DNA of 35,790 bases from positions 1 to 35,790 of the forward strand of contig JBKOWM010000009.1 in assembly GCA_046724395.1 (NCBI GenBank). Direction: 5' to 3'. The stretch comes from DATAEU01 sp046724395 (GTDB taxonomy: Bacteria; Actinomycetota; UBA4738; HRBIN12). The position numbers and the translations under genes are program-made. Below are positions 1 to 7,470 of this stretch, piece after piece. Below the pieces are notes generated by a model. The model had not been told where the DNA came from, did not search any database, and saw only the letters and a program-made list of their open reading frames with translations. Position 1 is the first letter of the stretch; each line of letters opens with the position of its first letter.

Positions 1-170
1 GTCTGGGGGCTGAAGAAGCGAGCGCGAACGCGCGAGCGGTAGCCCCCAGGGAAGCGGGGGGTCTGGGGGCTGAAGAAGCGAGCGCGAACGCGCGAGCGGT
101 AGCCCCCAGGGAAGCGGGGGGTCTGGGGGCTGAAGAAACGAGCGCGAACGCGCGAGCGGTAGTCCGGGCG
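1..170. repeat. Three tandem copies of 43-bp palindromic element, 60-bp period
   Basis: Copies lie at 5-47, 65-107 and about 125-167. Each is a 43-bp palindrome with arms GGGGGCT and AGCCCCC around a GCGCG-AA-CGCGC centre, followed by a 17-bp spacer. The first two 60-bp units are identical. The third has one change before the centre (AAGAAACG) and a decayed right arm (AGTCCGG). All three carry CTGAAG where the copies in carA, priA and ribBA carry CTCAAG or CTCAAGG. This closes the reading frame used in those genes but leaves open the frame used here. Confidence 0.92.
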
Positions 171-179
171 AAAGAATGA
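1..179 (+). CDS. 3' end of upstream gene (probably aroC), repeat-encoded tail
   Basis: The only forward frame without a stop in the first 176 bases begins at position 3 and runs for 58 codons to the TGA at 177-179. That stop overlaps the aroK start as ATGA, the same coupling used throughout this window. The peptide is two and a half copies of a 20-residue unit that starts LGAEEASANARAVAPREAGG. It is therefore the C-terminal tail of a protein whose body lies upstream of the window. The other two forward frames are closed by TGA or TAG in every copy. Chorismate synthase (aroC) is the usual neighbour upstream of aroK-aroB in Actinomycetota, so aroC is the best guess, but no catalytic part is visible. 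That the tail is translated is an inference from the open frame and the overlap. Confidence 0.6.
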   Translation, partial: LGAEEASANARAVAPREAGGLGAEEASANARAVAPREAGGLGAEETSANARAVVRAKE

Positions 180-676
180 TCGTCTACCTCGTCGGGATGC
201 CCGGCTCGGGCAAGTCGACCGTGGGCCCGGTGCTCGCCGAACTGCTCGGCGTGCCCTTCGTCGAGCTCGACGCCGAGATCGAGAGCGCGGAGGGCCGGAG
301 CGTGCGCGAGATCTTCGAGCAGGACGGCGAGGCGCGCTTTCGCGAGCTCGAGGCCGCCGCGCTCGTCGCGTGCGCGGCCCGCGACCCGTCCGTCGTCTCG
401 TGCGGCGGCGGCGTCGTGCTGGAGCCGGCGAATCGCGTCACGCTCCGCGCGACGGGCGTGGTGGTCTTCCTGTTCGTGCCGCTCGACGTGTTGTCGACGA
501 GGGTCGCGCCTGCTGAGGACCGTCCCCTGATCCGGCACGAGGGGGATCTGGAGAGGCTCTTTACCGTCCGCGATCCGCTTTACCGCGAATTCGCGGCGCA
601 CGTCGTCGACGGCAGCGCGCCGCCCGAGAAGGTCGCGGAGATGATCCACGAGGAGCTGTATCGGTGGTCCGGCTGA
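176..676 (+). CDS. aroK: Shikimate kinase AroK
   Basis: Phosphorylates shikimate at the 3-hydroxyl with ATP in the cytoplasmic chorismate pathway. The protein has 166 residues, normal for the family. A Walker A loop GMPGSGKST sits at residues 7-15. Shikimate-binding parts are visible: the Asp in VELDAE near residue 31, the Arg in ARFRELE near 55, and the GGG in SCGGGVV near 77. The lid Arg is in DRPLI near 117 and a further Arg in RDPLY near 133. The ATG overlaps the stop of the preceding frame as ATGA, and the 3' end overlaps aroB by 13 bases, so the three are probably cotranscribed and translationally coupled. Identification is firm. Confidence 0.96.
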   Translation: MIVYLVGMPGSGKSTVGPVLAELLGVPFVELDAEIESAEGRSVREIFEQDGEARFRELEAAALVACAARDPSVVSCGGGVVLEPANRVTLRATGVVVFLFVPLDVLSTRVAPAEDRPLIRHEGDLERLFTVRDPLYREFAAHVVDGSAPPEKVAEMIHEELYRWSG

Positions 677-1752
677 GGGTTGAGGTTTCCGGCGCCGGAT
701 ACGACGTCGCCGTCGGCCGCGGCGTGCTCGCCGAGGCGGACGCGGCGCTCCCCCCGCTGCCGCGCGCGGAGAAGGCGTTCGTGGTGGCCGACCCTGACGT
801 GGCCGCACGTTACCTCCCGGCGCTCGAGGAGGCGCTCGCCCGCCGCGCGCTGCAGGTCGTCCACCTCGGTGTCCCCGCCGGGGAGCAGGCCAAGACGCTC
901 GAGACCACGAACGCCGTGTACCGGCAGCTGGCCGTCCAGGAGGCGCATCGCGACGATTTGGTCGTCGCCCTGGGTGGCGGCGCGGTCGGCGACCTCGCCG
1001 GGTTTGTCGCCGCCACCTATATGCGGGGCATTGCCGTCCTCCAGGTGCCCACGACGTTGACCGCTCAGGTAGACGCCGCCATCGGGGGCAAGACCGCCGT
1101 GAACCTCCCGCAGGGCAAGAATCTGGTCGGTGCCTTCCATCAGCCGGTCGCCGTCGTGGCGGACGTCGAGACGCTCGCGACGGTACCCGACCGCGACTTC
1201 CGGTCGGGGCTTGCAGAGGTGGCCAAGTACGGTCTGGCGCTCGACGTCGACCTGCTCGCGATGCTCGAGGCCGACCCGTACGACGTCCTCACCCGCGACG
1301 GCGACGTCCTCGAGCACGTGGTCGCGGCGAGCGTCCGGGCCAAGGCGGCGATCGTCGTCGCCGACGAGCGCGACACGGGACGCCGGCTGGTTCTGAACTA
1401 CGGCCACACGCTCGGGCACGCGCTCGAGCGGCTCGACGCGTACGCGGGGCGGACGCACGGGGAGGCCGTCGCAATCGGGATGGTCTTTGCCGCGCGCATC
1501 GCGGAGGCGATCGGGCTGGCGAAGTCGGGGCTCGCCAGCCGTCACGTGCGGCTTCTGACCTCGCTCGGCCTCGAGGCGGAGGGACCCATCCCGGCGACCG
1601 ATCGCGTCCTTGCCGCCATGCGGCTAGACAAGAAGTACGCCGCCGGGCTCCGGCTTGTCCTGCTCGAGGATGTCGGGCGGCCCGTCGTCGTCGACGACGT
1701 GCCGGAGGAGACCATCGTCGCGACGCTGAAGGAGCTCGGGGCGGAGGGATGA
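664..1752 (+). CDS. aroB: 3-dehydroquinate synthase AroB
   Basis: Converts DAHP to 3-dehydroquinate using NAD and a divalent metal, the second step of the shikimate pathway. The protein has 362 residues, the usual length. The NAD-binding GGGAVGD is at 104-110, and the signature PTTLTAQVDAAIGGKTAVN follows at 129-147. The expected metal ligands are Glu185 (GLAEVAKYG), His248 (NYGHTLGHALE) and His265 (RTHGEAV). The GTG start at 664 lies inside the end of aroK and is preceded by AGGAG at 651-655, about 8 bases away. The stop overlaps the aroQ start as ATGA. Nothing is missing from the active site. Confidence 0.96.
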   Translation: MVRLRVEVSGAGYDVAVGRGVLAEADAALPPLPRAEKAFVVADPDVAARYLPALEEALARRALQVVHLGVPAGEQAKTLETTNAVYRQLAVQEAHRDDLVVALGGGAVGDLAGFVAATYMRGIAVLQVPTTLTAQVDAAIGGKTAVNLPQGKNLVGAFHQPVAVVADVETLATVPDRDFRSGLAEVAKYGLALDVDLLAMLEADPYDVLTRDGDVLEHVVAASVRAKAAIVVADERDTGRRLVLNYGHTLGHALERLDAYAGRTHGEAVAIGMVFAARIAEAIGLAKSGLASRHVRLLTSLGLEAEGPIPATDRVLAAMRLDKKYAAGLRLVLLEDVGRPVVVDDVPEETIVATLKELGAEG

Positions 1753-2183
1753 GGATCCTGTACGTGTTCGGGCCGAACCTCGGGAGTCTCGGGACCCGTG
1801 ATACGGAGCGCTACGGAACGGAGACACTCGAGCAGATCATGGCCGACGTGGCCGAGCGCGGACGCGCGACGGGCGACGAGATCGACTGGCGCCAGTCCGA
1901 CCACGAGGGCGACCTGGTCGCTTGGCTGAACGCCGCCACGGGCGACGGGTTCGATGCCGCCGTCGTCAACCCGGGCGCGCTGACGCACTACTCGTACGCT
2001 CTCCGCGACGCAGTCGAGGGGTGCGGCCTCCCGGTGGTCGAGGTTCACCAGACGAACATCTACGCGCGCGAGCCGTTCCGTAGGCACTCGGTCATCGCGC
2101 CCGTCGTCCGGGCCTCGATCGCGGGCGCGGGCGCCGGCGGGTACCGCATCGCGCTCGATGCTCTCGCATGGATCACGCGCTGA
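1749..2183 (+). CDS. aroQ: Type II 3-dehydroquinate dehydratase
   Basis: Dehydrates 3-dehydroquinate to 3-dehydroshikimate. The 144-residue protein matches the dodecameric type II family. Visible elements are GPNLGSLGTRDTERYG near the N-terminus with Arg17 and catalytic Tyr22, the loop NPGALTHYSYALRDA with substrate Asn and His, and the catalytic His in VEVHQTNIYARE followed by FRRHS. Two positions differ from the common consensus: the Asn of the usual NGPN is Phe (VFGPN), and the second His of NIHARE is Tyr. The principal catalytic Tyr, His and Arg are kept, so I expect an active enzyme. The gene overlaps aroB by ATGA and the next gene by 16 bases. Confidence 0.93.
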   Translation: MRILYVFGPNLGSLGTRDTERYGTETLEQIMADVAERGRATGDEIDWRQSDHEGDLVAWLNAATGDGFDAAVVNPGALTHYSYALRDAVEGCGLPVVEVHQTNIYAREPFRRHSVIAPVVRASIAGAGAGGYRIALDALAWITR

Positions 2184-3244
2184 GGCGCCAGCGGGCGGCC
2201 GACGCGGTGACCCCGCGCGGGCTCGACGCGCTCCTCGTCTGGCACCTGCCCAACGTGCGATATCTTTCGGGGTTCTCGGGCTCGAGCGGGGTCCTGGTGC
2301 TCGGCGGGCAGGCAGCGGTTCTCGTAGTCGACGGCCGGTACTCGGAACAGGCGGCCCGAGAAGCGCCGGACGTCGAGCGGCGGACGTCCCCCGACGGGTA
2401 CACGGCGGCGGCCCTTGAGGCGGCATCGGCGTTCGGCCGCCGCGTCGGGTTCGAGGCGGATGCAATCCGGTTCTCGGAATGGGAACGGCTTCGCGACGCA
2501 GCCCCACGACTCGAGCTCGTTGCCACGACCGGGATCGTCGAGGCGCTGCGTGCAGTGAAGGACGCCGAGGAGCAAGCGCTCATCGCCGCCGCGCAGGGAG
2601 CCGCCGACCTGGCCTTCGACGACGTCCTGGTCGGGGGAGGACTCCGCGAGGGCGCAGCCGAGCGGGACGTCGCACTCGCTCTCGAGGTCGCGATGCGCCG
2701 CGCCGGCGCCGAGGCGCTCGCCTTCGAGCCGATCGTCGCGTTCGGTGAGAACGGGGCGGAACCGCATCATCGGCCGAGTGGGCGTGAGCTCAGGCGCGGA
2801 GACCTGGTGACGGCGGACTTCGGTGCGGCCATCGGCGGGTACCGCTCGGACATGACGCGAACGATCGCATTCGGCGACCCCAGCCCTCGGCTGCGCGCGG
2901 TCTACGACGTGGTCGCGGCGGCGCAGGCGACGGGTGTCGCGGCGGTGAGCGACGGTGTCGTGGCCGCCGACGTGGACGCCGCAGCCCGGGGCGTCATCGC
3001 GGAGGCGGGGTACGCCGACGCGTTCGCGCACCCGGTCGGCCACGGCGTCGGGCTCGAGATCCACGAAGCGCCGATCATGCGCGCCAGCTGTCGGTCGGTC
3101 CTGCGGGTGGGTGCCGTCGTCACCGTAGAGCCCGGCGTGTATCTTGCCGGCGTCGGCGGTGTGCGCATCGAGGACACGGTCGAGATCACGACCGGTGGGC
3201 GCCGCGTCGTCCCGCGCACGACCAAGGAGCTGATCGTGCTGTGA
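2168..3244 (+). CDS. pepQ: M24 family Xaa-Pro peptidase
   Basis: A cytoplasmic metallopeptidase of the Xaa-Pro dipeptidase/aminopeptidase P type, 358 residues. An N-terminal creatinase-like domain (about 1-130) precedes the pita-bread catalytic domain. The dinuclear metal ligands are visible: Asp in TADFGA, Asp in SDMTRT, His in GHGVGLEIHE, Glu in TVEPGVY and Glu in RIEDTV. The ATG at 2168 lies within the last codons of aroQ, and the 3' end overlaps efp as GTGA. A peptidase of this family next to efp is a common arrangement in Gram-positive bacteria. Whether it prefers dipeptides (PepQ) or longer N-termini (PepP) cannot be told from sequence alone. Confidence 0.88.
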   Translation: MDHALRRQRAADAVTPRGLDALLVWHLPNVRYLSGFSGSSGVLVLGGQAAVLVVDGRYSEQAAREAPDVERRTSPDGYTAAALEAASAFGRRVGFEADAIRFSEWERLRDAAPRLELVATTGIVEALRAVKDAEEQALIAAAQGAADLAFDDVLVGGGLREGAAERDVALALEVAMRRAGAEALAFEPIVAFGENGAEPHHRPSGRELRRGDLVTADFGAAIGGYRSDMTRTIAFGDPSPRLRAVYDVVAAAQATGVAAVSDGVVAADVDAAARGVIAEAGYADAFAHPVGHGVGLEIHEAPIMRASCRSVLRVGAVVTVEPGVYLAGVGGVRIEDTVEITTGGRRVVPRTTKELIVL

Positions 3245-3804
3245 GCGTGTCCACGAACGACCTGAAGAACGGGATGACGCTGGACCTCGACGGCACGCTG
3301 TTCCAGGTCATCGAGTTCCAGCACGTGAAGCCCGGCAAGGGCGGCGCGTTCGTGCGGACGAAGCTACGCAACGTCCGCTCGGGCGCGGTGGTCGAACGGA
3401 CGTTCAACGCCGGTGTCAAGGTCGGGCTGGCGATCGTCGAGCGCAAGGAGATGCAGTACCTGTATCGCGACGAAGACAACCTAATGTTCATGGACATGCA
3501 GTCCTATGAGCAGATCCCGGTGCCTGCGGATGTTGCCGGCGTCACCGCGAGCTACCTCTCCGAGGGCGCGACGGCGCAGGTCGCCATGCACCAGGGCGCT
3601 TCGATCGCGGTCGAGCTTCCGGCGTCCGTCGTCCTCACGATCGCCGAGACGCAAGCCGCGGTTCGCGGCGACAGCCGTACGAACGTACTGAAGCCCGCGA
3701 CGACGGAGACCGGATACGTCGTCCAGGTCCCGTTGTTCGTCGAGGCCGGCGAGAGGGTCAAGGTCGACACGCGATCGGGCGCCTACATCGAGCGGGTCAA
3801 GTAG
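3241..3804 (+). CDS. efp: Translation elongation factor P
   Basis: EF-P binds between the P and E sites of the ribosome and relieves stalling at proline runs. The protein has 187 residues, full length, with the KOW-like first domain and two OB domains. The tip loop reads VKPGKGGAF with Lys33, the position that is modified in many bacteria. No modification enzyme is encoded in this window. The GTG at 3241 overlaps the peptidase stop as GTGA; a second GTG at 3247 is an alternative start two codons later. nusB follows after four bases, so the pair is probably cotranscribed. Confidence 0.96.
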   Translation: MSVSTNDLKNGMTLDLDGTLFQVIEFQHVKPGKGGAFVRTKLRNVRSGAVVERTFNAGVKVGLAIVERKEMQYLYRDEDNLMFMDMQSYEQIPVPADVAGVTASYLSEGATAQVAMHQGASIAVELPASVVLTIAETQAAVRGDSRTNVLKPATTETGYVVQVPLFVEAGERVKVDTRSGAYIERVK

Positions 3805-3808
3805 GGCG

Positions 3809-4207
3809 GTGGCCTCCCGGCGCGAGGCCCGCCGACAGGCGATCGACATTCTGTACCAGTCGGACGTTACGGGCACCGATCCCCGAGCCGTCCTCGACCA
3901 ATGGGCCGCCGCCGGCCACGGTGTCGAGCCATTCGCCCTCCGGCTCGTCGACGGCGTTCGCGAGCACGCCCGCGATGTCGACGACGTTCTGGCCGCCCAC
4001 TCGGAGCACTGGTCGCTCGATCGGATGGCCTCCGTCGACCGCGTCGTCCTGCGGGTCGCGACCTACGAGCTTCTGTACGCCGGAGAGGTTCCGCCGGCCG
4101 TGGCCATCGATGAGGCCGTGCGCGCCGCGAAGGAGCTGTCGACGGAGGATTCTGGCGCCTTCGTCAACGGGATCCTCGGTCGGATCGCCGCCGAGCGGGC
4201 GTCCTGA
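3809..4207 (+). CDS. nusB: Transcription antitermination factor NusB
   Basis: All-helical RNA-binding protein that pairs with NusE/S10 in rRNA antitermination. The 132 residues cover the whole family domain. Conserved stretches are SRREARRQAIDILYQSD at the N-terminus, LDRMASVDRVVLRVATYELLY in the centre, and AIDEAVRAAKELSTEDSGAF followed by VNGILG at the end. The start is GTG at 3809, four bases after efp. It ends six bases from the stop codon of tatA, which is transcribed towards it, so the aro-efp-nusB operon ends here without a recognisable intrinsic terminator. Confidence 0.94.
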   Translation: MASRREARRQAIDILYQSDVTGTDPRAVLDQWAAAGHGVEPFALRLVDGVREHARDVDDVLAAHSEHWSLDRMASVDRVVLRVATYELLYAGEVPPAVAIDEAVRAAKELSTEDSGAFVNGILGRIAAERAS

Positions 4208-4213
4208 CCCCAG

Positions 4214-4420
4214 CTACTCGACGGGTCGATCGTCGGCCTTGGGCTCCGTGCGCGGGTCCGGGAGCCGCTCGTCCTCCTCGGCCACGCCGTCCTTCATCCC
4301 ACGCTTGAACTCGCTCGAGGACTTTCCGAGCGAGCGCGCGAGCTCGGGGAGCTTCTTCGCGCCGAACAGCAGCACGATCACGGCCAGAACGACCAGCCAC
4401 TCAGGTCCGATGCTGGGCAT
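4214..4420 (-). CDS. tatA: Sec-independent translocase subunit TatA
   Basis: Small membrane protein of the twin-arginine export system, which forms the pore or weakens the membrane for folded substrates. The 68 residues show a short N-terminal membrane helix (PEWLVVLAVIVLLFGAKKLP), the hinge Gly, the amphipathic helix ELARSLGKSSSEFKRGMKD, and a charged soluble tail, exactly the TatA/E plan. It is the only minus-strand gene I can support. A purine-rich site (AGGAAGGTGGGG on the minus strand) precedes the ATG. tatB and tatC are not in this window. TatA and TatE cannot be separated by sequence. Confidence 0.92.
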   Translation of the reverse strand: MPSIGPEWLVVLAVIVLLFGAKKLPELARSLGKSSSEFKRGMKDGVAEEDERLPDPRTEPKADDRPVE

Positions 4421-4549
4421 CGATCCCCACCTTCCTCGAGGCGTACCCGCTCAGTGTAGGCGTTCCGAGGTGATGTGTGAGGCGCCTGGACCACGGCGCG
4501 GATGGGCGCCTCCGCTTGGGGTCGCGCTCGAACTCGTCGGCTCGCCGTG
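4421..4549. other. Intergenic region between tatA and the pyr promoter
   Basis: These bases separate the divergent tatA gene from the pyr operon. On the minus strand a TACACT hexamer (complement of 4453-4458) could be a -10 box for tatA, but I find no matching -35 box, so this is weak. No convincing coding sequence is visible on either strand. Confidence 0.4.
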
Positions 4550-4578
4550 TTGAGGCGCTTCGTCTCCCACCGTATGCT
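4550..4578 (+). promoter_or_regulatory. Promoter of the pyr operon
   Basis: TTGAGG (4550-4555) and TATGCT (4573-4578) are separated by exactly 17 bases, close to the housekeeping sigma consensus. Transcription would start near 4585 and give a leader of about 50 bases that begins just before the PyrR-binding hairpin. No other good promoter is visible upstream of pyrR. Confidence 0.65.
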
Positions 4579-4603
4579 TTGCCTCGAACATCCCGCCTTT
4601 AAG

Positions 4604-4621
4604 CCGGTCCCGTGAGGCCGG
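4604..4621 (+). promoter_or_regulatory. Predicted PyrR-binding RNA hairpin
   Basis: The bases GGTCCCGTGAGGCC at 4606-4619 match 12 of 14 positions of the PyrR-binding consensus known from Bacillus (ARUCCNGNGAGGYU, recalled from the literature). They are flanked by CCGG (4604-4607) and CCGG (4618-4621), which can pair to close a hairpin. The hairpin ends immediately before the ribosome-binding sequence AAAGGAGGA at 4622-4630. UMP-loaded PyrR bound here would be well placed to block translation. There is no room for a Bacillus-type antiterminator and terminator, so translational control, as described in mycobacteria, is the more likely mode. Confidence 0.65.
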
Positions 4622-4636
4622 AAAGGAGGAAATCGG

Positions 4637-4690
4637 ATGACCGCGAGCTCTTGCGCCCGGCCGCGCCGGCGGTGGGGCGCTTCTTCATGA
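4637..4690 (+). CDS. Pyr operon leader peptide, 17 residues
   Basis: A short frame reading MTASSCARPRRRWGASS. Its ATG has the strongest ribosome-binding site of the region, AAAGGAGGA at 4622-4630, seven bases upstream. Its TGA (4688-4690) lies inside the ATGATG at 4687-4692 that starts pyrR, so termination of the leader would deliver ribosomes to pyrR. The Arg-rich stretch includes CGG and CGC codons. The leader sits directly downstream of the predicted PyrR hairpin. I infer a regulatory coupling ORF and expect no independent function for the peptide. The evidence is positional only and needs homologues from related genomes. Confidence 0.5.
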   Translation: MTASSCARPRRRWGASS

Positions 4691-5241
4691 TGTCGACCGG
4701 CGCTCGGCTCCTCGACGCCGACGAGATCAAGCGGGCGATATCGCGAATCGCGCACGAGATCCTCGAGCGAAACAAGGGCGCATCCGGCGTCGCGCTCGTT
4801 GGGATCGCGGCACGCGGCGACGATCTCGCACGCCGACTAGCCGCCGAGATCGAGCGTATCGAGGGCACATTCGTTTCCGTCGGCGCGCTCGACATCACGT
4901 TCTATCGAGACGACATCGGGATGCGGGCAGAGGCGCCGGAAGTGCATGAGACCCGCGTCGACTTCGACATCACCGGAAGGGTGGTCGTCCTCGTCGACGA
5001 TGTCCTGTTCAGCGGACGGACGATCCGAGCGGCGATGGATGCGCTGATGGACTTCGGACGTCCCGCCGCCATTCAGCTCGCCGTGCTGGTCGACCGAGGA
5101 CACCGAGAGCTGCCCATCCGCGCCGACTTCGTTGGAAAGAACGTCCCGACGCGAACGAACGAGGATGTCCGCGTGGCGCTGCGGGAGACCGACGGCGAGG
5201 ACGGCGTCTTCGTAGACGAGCACGCCAGGAGCCACCGATGA
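4687..5241 (+). CDS. pyrR: Pyr operon regulator / uracil phosphoribosyltransferase PyrR
   Basis: RNA-binding regulator of pyrimidine genes with weak uracil phosphoribosyltransferase activity; it binds pyr mRNA when UMP or UTP is high. From this ATG it has 184 residues, the family length. The PRPP loop VVLVDDVLFSGRTIRAA is complete, and SRIAHEILERNKG and LDITFYRDD are typical. I chose 4687 (or the adjacent ATG at 4690) because homology begins there and it overlaps the leader stop. The frame stays open upstream with GTG codons at 4672 and 4612, and the latter lies inside the PyrR hairpin and lacks a ribosome-binding site. The stop overlaps pyrB as ATGA. Confidence 0.93.
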   Translation: MMSTGARLLDADEIKRAISRIAHEILERNKGASGVALVGIAARGDDLARRLAAEIERIEGTFVSVGALDITFYRDDIGMRAEAPEVHETRVDFDITGRVVVLVDDVLFSGRTIRAAMDALMDFGRPAAIQLAVLVDRGHRELPIRADFVGKNVPTRTNEDVRVALRETDGEDGVFVDEHARSHR

Positions 5242-6176
5242 GACGCCACCTTCTCTCGATTGAAGATGTGACCGCCGAAGACATCGTTCGGATTCTGGAT
5301 ACGGCCGAGTCGTTCCGCGAGGTCGGCACCCGCGTGATCAAGAAGGTGCCGGCACTTCGGGGTCGTACCGTCGTCAACCTCTTCTACGAGAACTCGACGC
5401 GGACGCGCATCTCATTCGAGCTCGCGGCAAAGCGTCTGTCGGCCGACGTGATCAACTTCACGACGAGCGGTACCTCCGTCGCCAAGGGCGAGAGCCTCAA
5501 GGACACGGCGCTCACCCTCCAGGCGATGGGCGCCGACGCAGTCGTCATCCGGCACTCCTCGAGCGGCGCGCCGCACGCGCTCACACGGTGGATCCGCGGA
5601 AGCGTTCTGAACGCGGGCGACGGGACCCACGAGCACCCCACGCAGGCCCTCCTCGACCTGTACACCATTCGGGAGCGACTCGGCCGGTTCGAGGGTATCC
5701 GGGTGGGAATCGTCGGCGACGTGCTCCACTCGCGCGTCGCCCGGTCGCTGTCGTTCGCGCTCGTGAAGACCGGCGCCGACGTGACGCTCGTCGGTCCGCC
5801 AACGTTGATCCCGCCCGATGCGCCACGGTGGGGCGTCGAGGTGACGCACGACGTCGACGCGATCCTTCCCAAGCTCGACGTCTGCTACATGCTTCGCGTG
5901 CAGCGGGAGCGGCAACGTCAGCAGTACTTCCCAACCGTCCGTGAGTACGCGCAGCTTTTCGGGCTGACGAGCAAACGCGTCGGCCTCCTACCAGAGGACG
6001 CCCTGATCATGCACCCCGGTCCGATGAATCGAGGGGTCGAGATCGACTCCGACGTCGCGGACCTTCCTCGGGCACTCATGGAGGAGCAGGTGACGAACGG
6101 GATCGCCGTCCGAATGTCGCTGTTGTACCTGCTCCTCGGCGGGAGCGGTTCCGGGGAGGCGACGCCCGATGCCTGA
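5238..6176 (+). CDS. pyrB: Aspartate carbamoyltransferase catalytic subunit
   Basis: Condenses carbamoyl phosphate with aspartate, the committed step of pyrimidine synthesis. The 312 residues contain the carbamoyl-phosphate loop ENSTRTRISFE with STRTR at 53-57, the HPTQ motif at 133-136, the IVGDVLHSRVARS segment, and MHPGPMNRGVEI with the aspartate-loop residues near the C-terminus. No regulatory pyrI is present, as is usual where PyrR controls the operon. It starts in the pyrR stop (ATGA) and overlaps pyrC by eight bases. The partial argF at the right edge of the window is a paralogue of the same superfamily. Confidence 0.96.
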   Translation: MRRHLLSIEDVTAEDIVRILDTAESFREVGTRVIKKVPALRGRTVVNLFYENSTRTRISFELAAKRLSADVINFTTSGTSVAKGESLKDTALTLQAMGADAVVIRHSSSGAPHALTRWIRGSVLNAGDGTHEHPTQALLDLYTIRERLGRFEGIRVGIVGDVLHSRVARSLSFALVKTGADVTLVGPPTLIPPDAPRWGVEVTHDVDAILPKLDVCYMLRVQRERQRQQYFPTVREYAQLFGLTSKRVGLLPEDALIMHPGPMNRGVEIDSDVADLPRALMEEQVTNGIAVRMSLLYLLLGGSGSGEATPDA

Positions 6177-7470
6177 GCGGATCTTCATCAGGGGCGCGAG
6201 GGTCGTCGACCCGGCATCGGCGATGGACGCCGTCGCCGATGTGAGCGTCGAAGACGGCCGCGTGTCGGCGATCGGCGACGACGCGAACGCTTCCCCTCGG
6301 TCGACGATGCTCGAGGCCGATGGCCTCATCCTCACGCCGGGGCTCGTCGACCTGCACGCGCACCTTCGCGAGCCGGGCAGGGAGGACGAGGAGACGATCG
6401 AGACCGGGACGCGCGCCGCGGCCCTCGGCGGCTTCACGGCCGTCGCCGCGATGGCGAACACCGACCCCGTCGCCGACGCGGCGGCCGTCATCGAGGAGGT
6501 CCGGACGCTCGCTGCGAAGGCGGGACTCTGCGATGTGTTCCCGGCCGGCGCCATCACGAGGGGTCGCGCCGGTGAGGAGATGGCCGCCATCGGCGAGATG
6601 GCAACCGTGGGTGTTCGCATCTTCAGCGACGACGGGAGCACCGTGGCTTCGGCTCGGGTCCTCCGGAACGCGCTCACGTACGGCAAGGCGTTCGACATCG
6701 TCCTCGCAGAGCACTGCGAGGAGCCCTCGCTTGTCGACGGAGCGCAGATGCACGAGGGATACCATTCGTACACACTCGGCCTCGCTGGCGCACCGGCCGA
6801 GGCGGAGGAGATCGTCATCTTCCGCGACCTCGCGCTCGCCCAGTTGACCGGTGCCCGGCTGCACCTCCAGCACCTGTCCGCTGCGGGGTCGGTCGAACTG
6901 ATCCGCCAGGCGAAGACCGCGGGACTGCGCGTCACCGCGGAGGTGACGCCGCACCACCTGATCTTCACCGACGACGACCTCGCCGGATATGACACGAACT
7001 TCAAGGTGCGACCCCCGGTTCGGACGGCGGAGGATCGCGACGTTCTGCGCGCGGCGCTCGCGGACGGAACCATCGACGCCGTCGCGACGGACCACGCACC
7101 GCACGCGGTCGAGGAGAAGGAGGCGGAGTTCGATCAGGCCCCGCCCGGCACGATCGGGCTCGAGACGGCGCTTGCCGCCGTCCTCACGCACCTCGTCGAG
7201 CCGGGGGCGATCCCGCTGACGCGTGCCGTCGAGGCGTTGTCGACGGCGCCAGCGCGGATCCTCGGCGCTTCCGAGCACGGCGGACCCATCGCTCCCGGTC
7301 GGCCGGCCAACCTGGTGCTGATCGACCCGGTTGCCGAATGGACCGTCGAAGCGCCGTTCGCATCCAAGAGCCGGAACTCGATGTTCCTCGGGCGGACCCT
7401 TCGCGGGCGCGTGCTCCACACGATCCTGCGGGGCGACGTCGTCGTCGCGGACGGGAAGGCCCAGCGGTGA
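6169..7470 (+). CDS. pyrC: Dihydroorotase, class I
   Basis: Zinc amidohydrolase that closes carbamoyl aspartate to dihydroorotate. The 433 residues fit class I enzymes. Metal and active-site elements are visible: DLHAHLREPG with His63 and His65, an Asp in IFSDDGSTV, AEHCEE, HLQHLSAAGSVELI, TPHHL and the final DAVATDHAPH. The carbamoyl-aspartate loop reads AAMANTDP where MPNT is usual, a mild change. The gene overlaps pyrB by eight bases and carA by GTGA. Confidence 0.95.
   Translation: MPERIFIRGARVVDPASAMDAVADVSVEDGRVSAIGDDANASPRSTMLEADGLILTPGLVDLHAHLREPGREDEETIETGTRAAALGGFTAVAAMANTDPVADAAAVIEEVRTLAAKAGLCDVFPAGAITRGRAGEEMAAIGEMATVGVRIFSDDGSTVASARVLRNALTYGKAFDIVLAEHCEEPSLVDGAQMHEGYHSYTLGLAGAPAEAEEIVIFRDLALAQLTGARLHLQHLSAAGSVELIRQAKTAGLRVTAEVTPHHLIFTDDDLAGYDTNFKVRPPVRTAEDRDVLRAALADGTIDAVATDHAPHAVEEKEAEFDQAPPGTIGLETALAAVLTHLVEPGAIPLTRAVEALSTAPARILGASEHGGPIAPGRPANLVLIDPVAEWTVEAPFASKSRNSMFLGRTLRGRVLHTILRGDVVVADGKAQR

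Noticed and set aside
1..170. CRISPR-like array from the regular 60-bp repeats
   Set aside because: The 17-bp spacers are themselves repeated, not unique, there are too few units, no cas gene is near, and the same unit occurs singly inside other genes.
4612..4686. An N-terminal extension of PyrR from GTG 4612
   Set aside because: The codon lies in the predicted PyrR hairpin, has no ribosome-binding site, and PyrR homology begins at 4687-4690. The strong site at 4622-4630 serves the ATG at 4637, which is in another frame.
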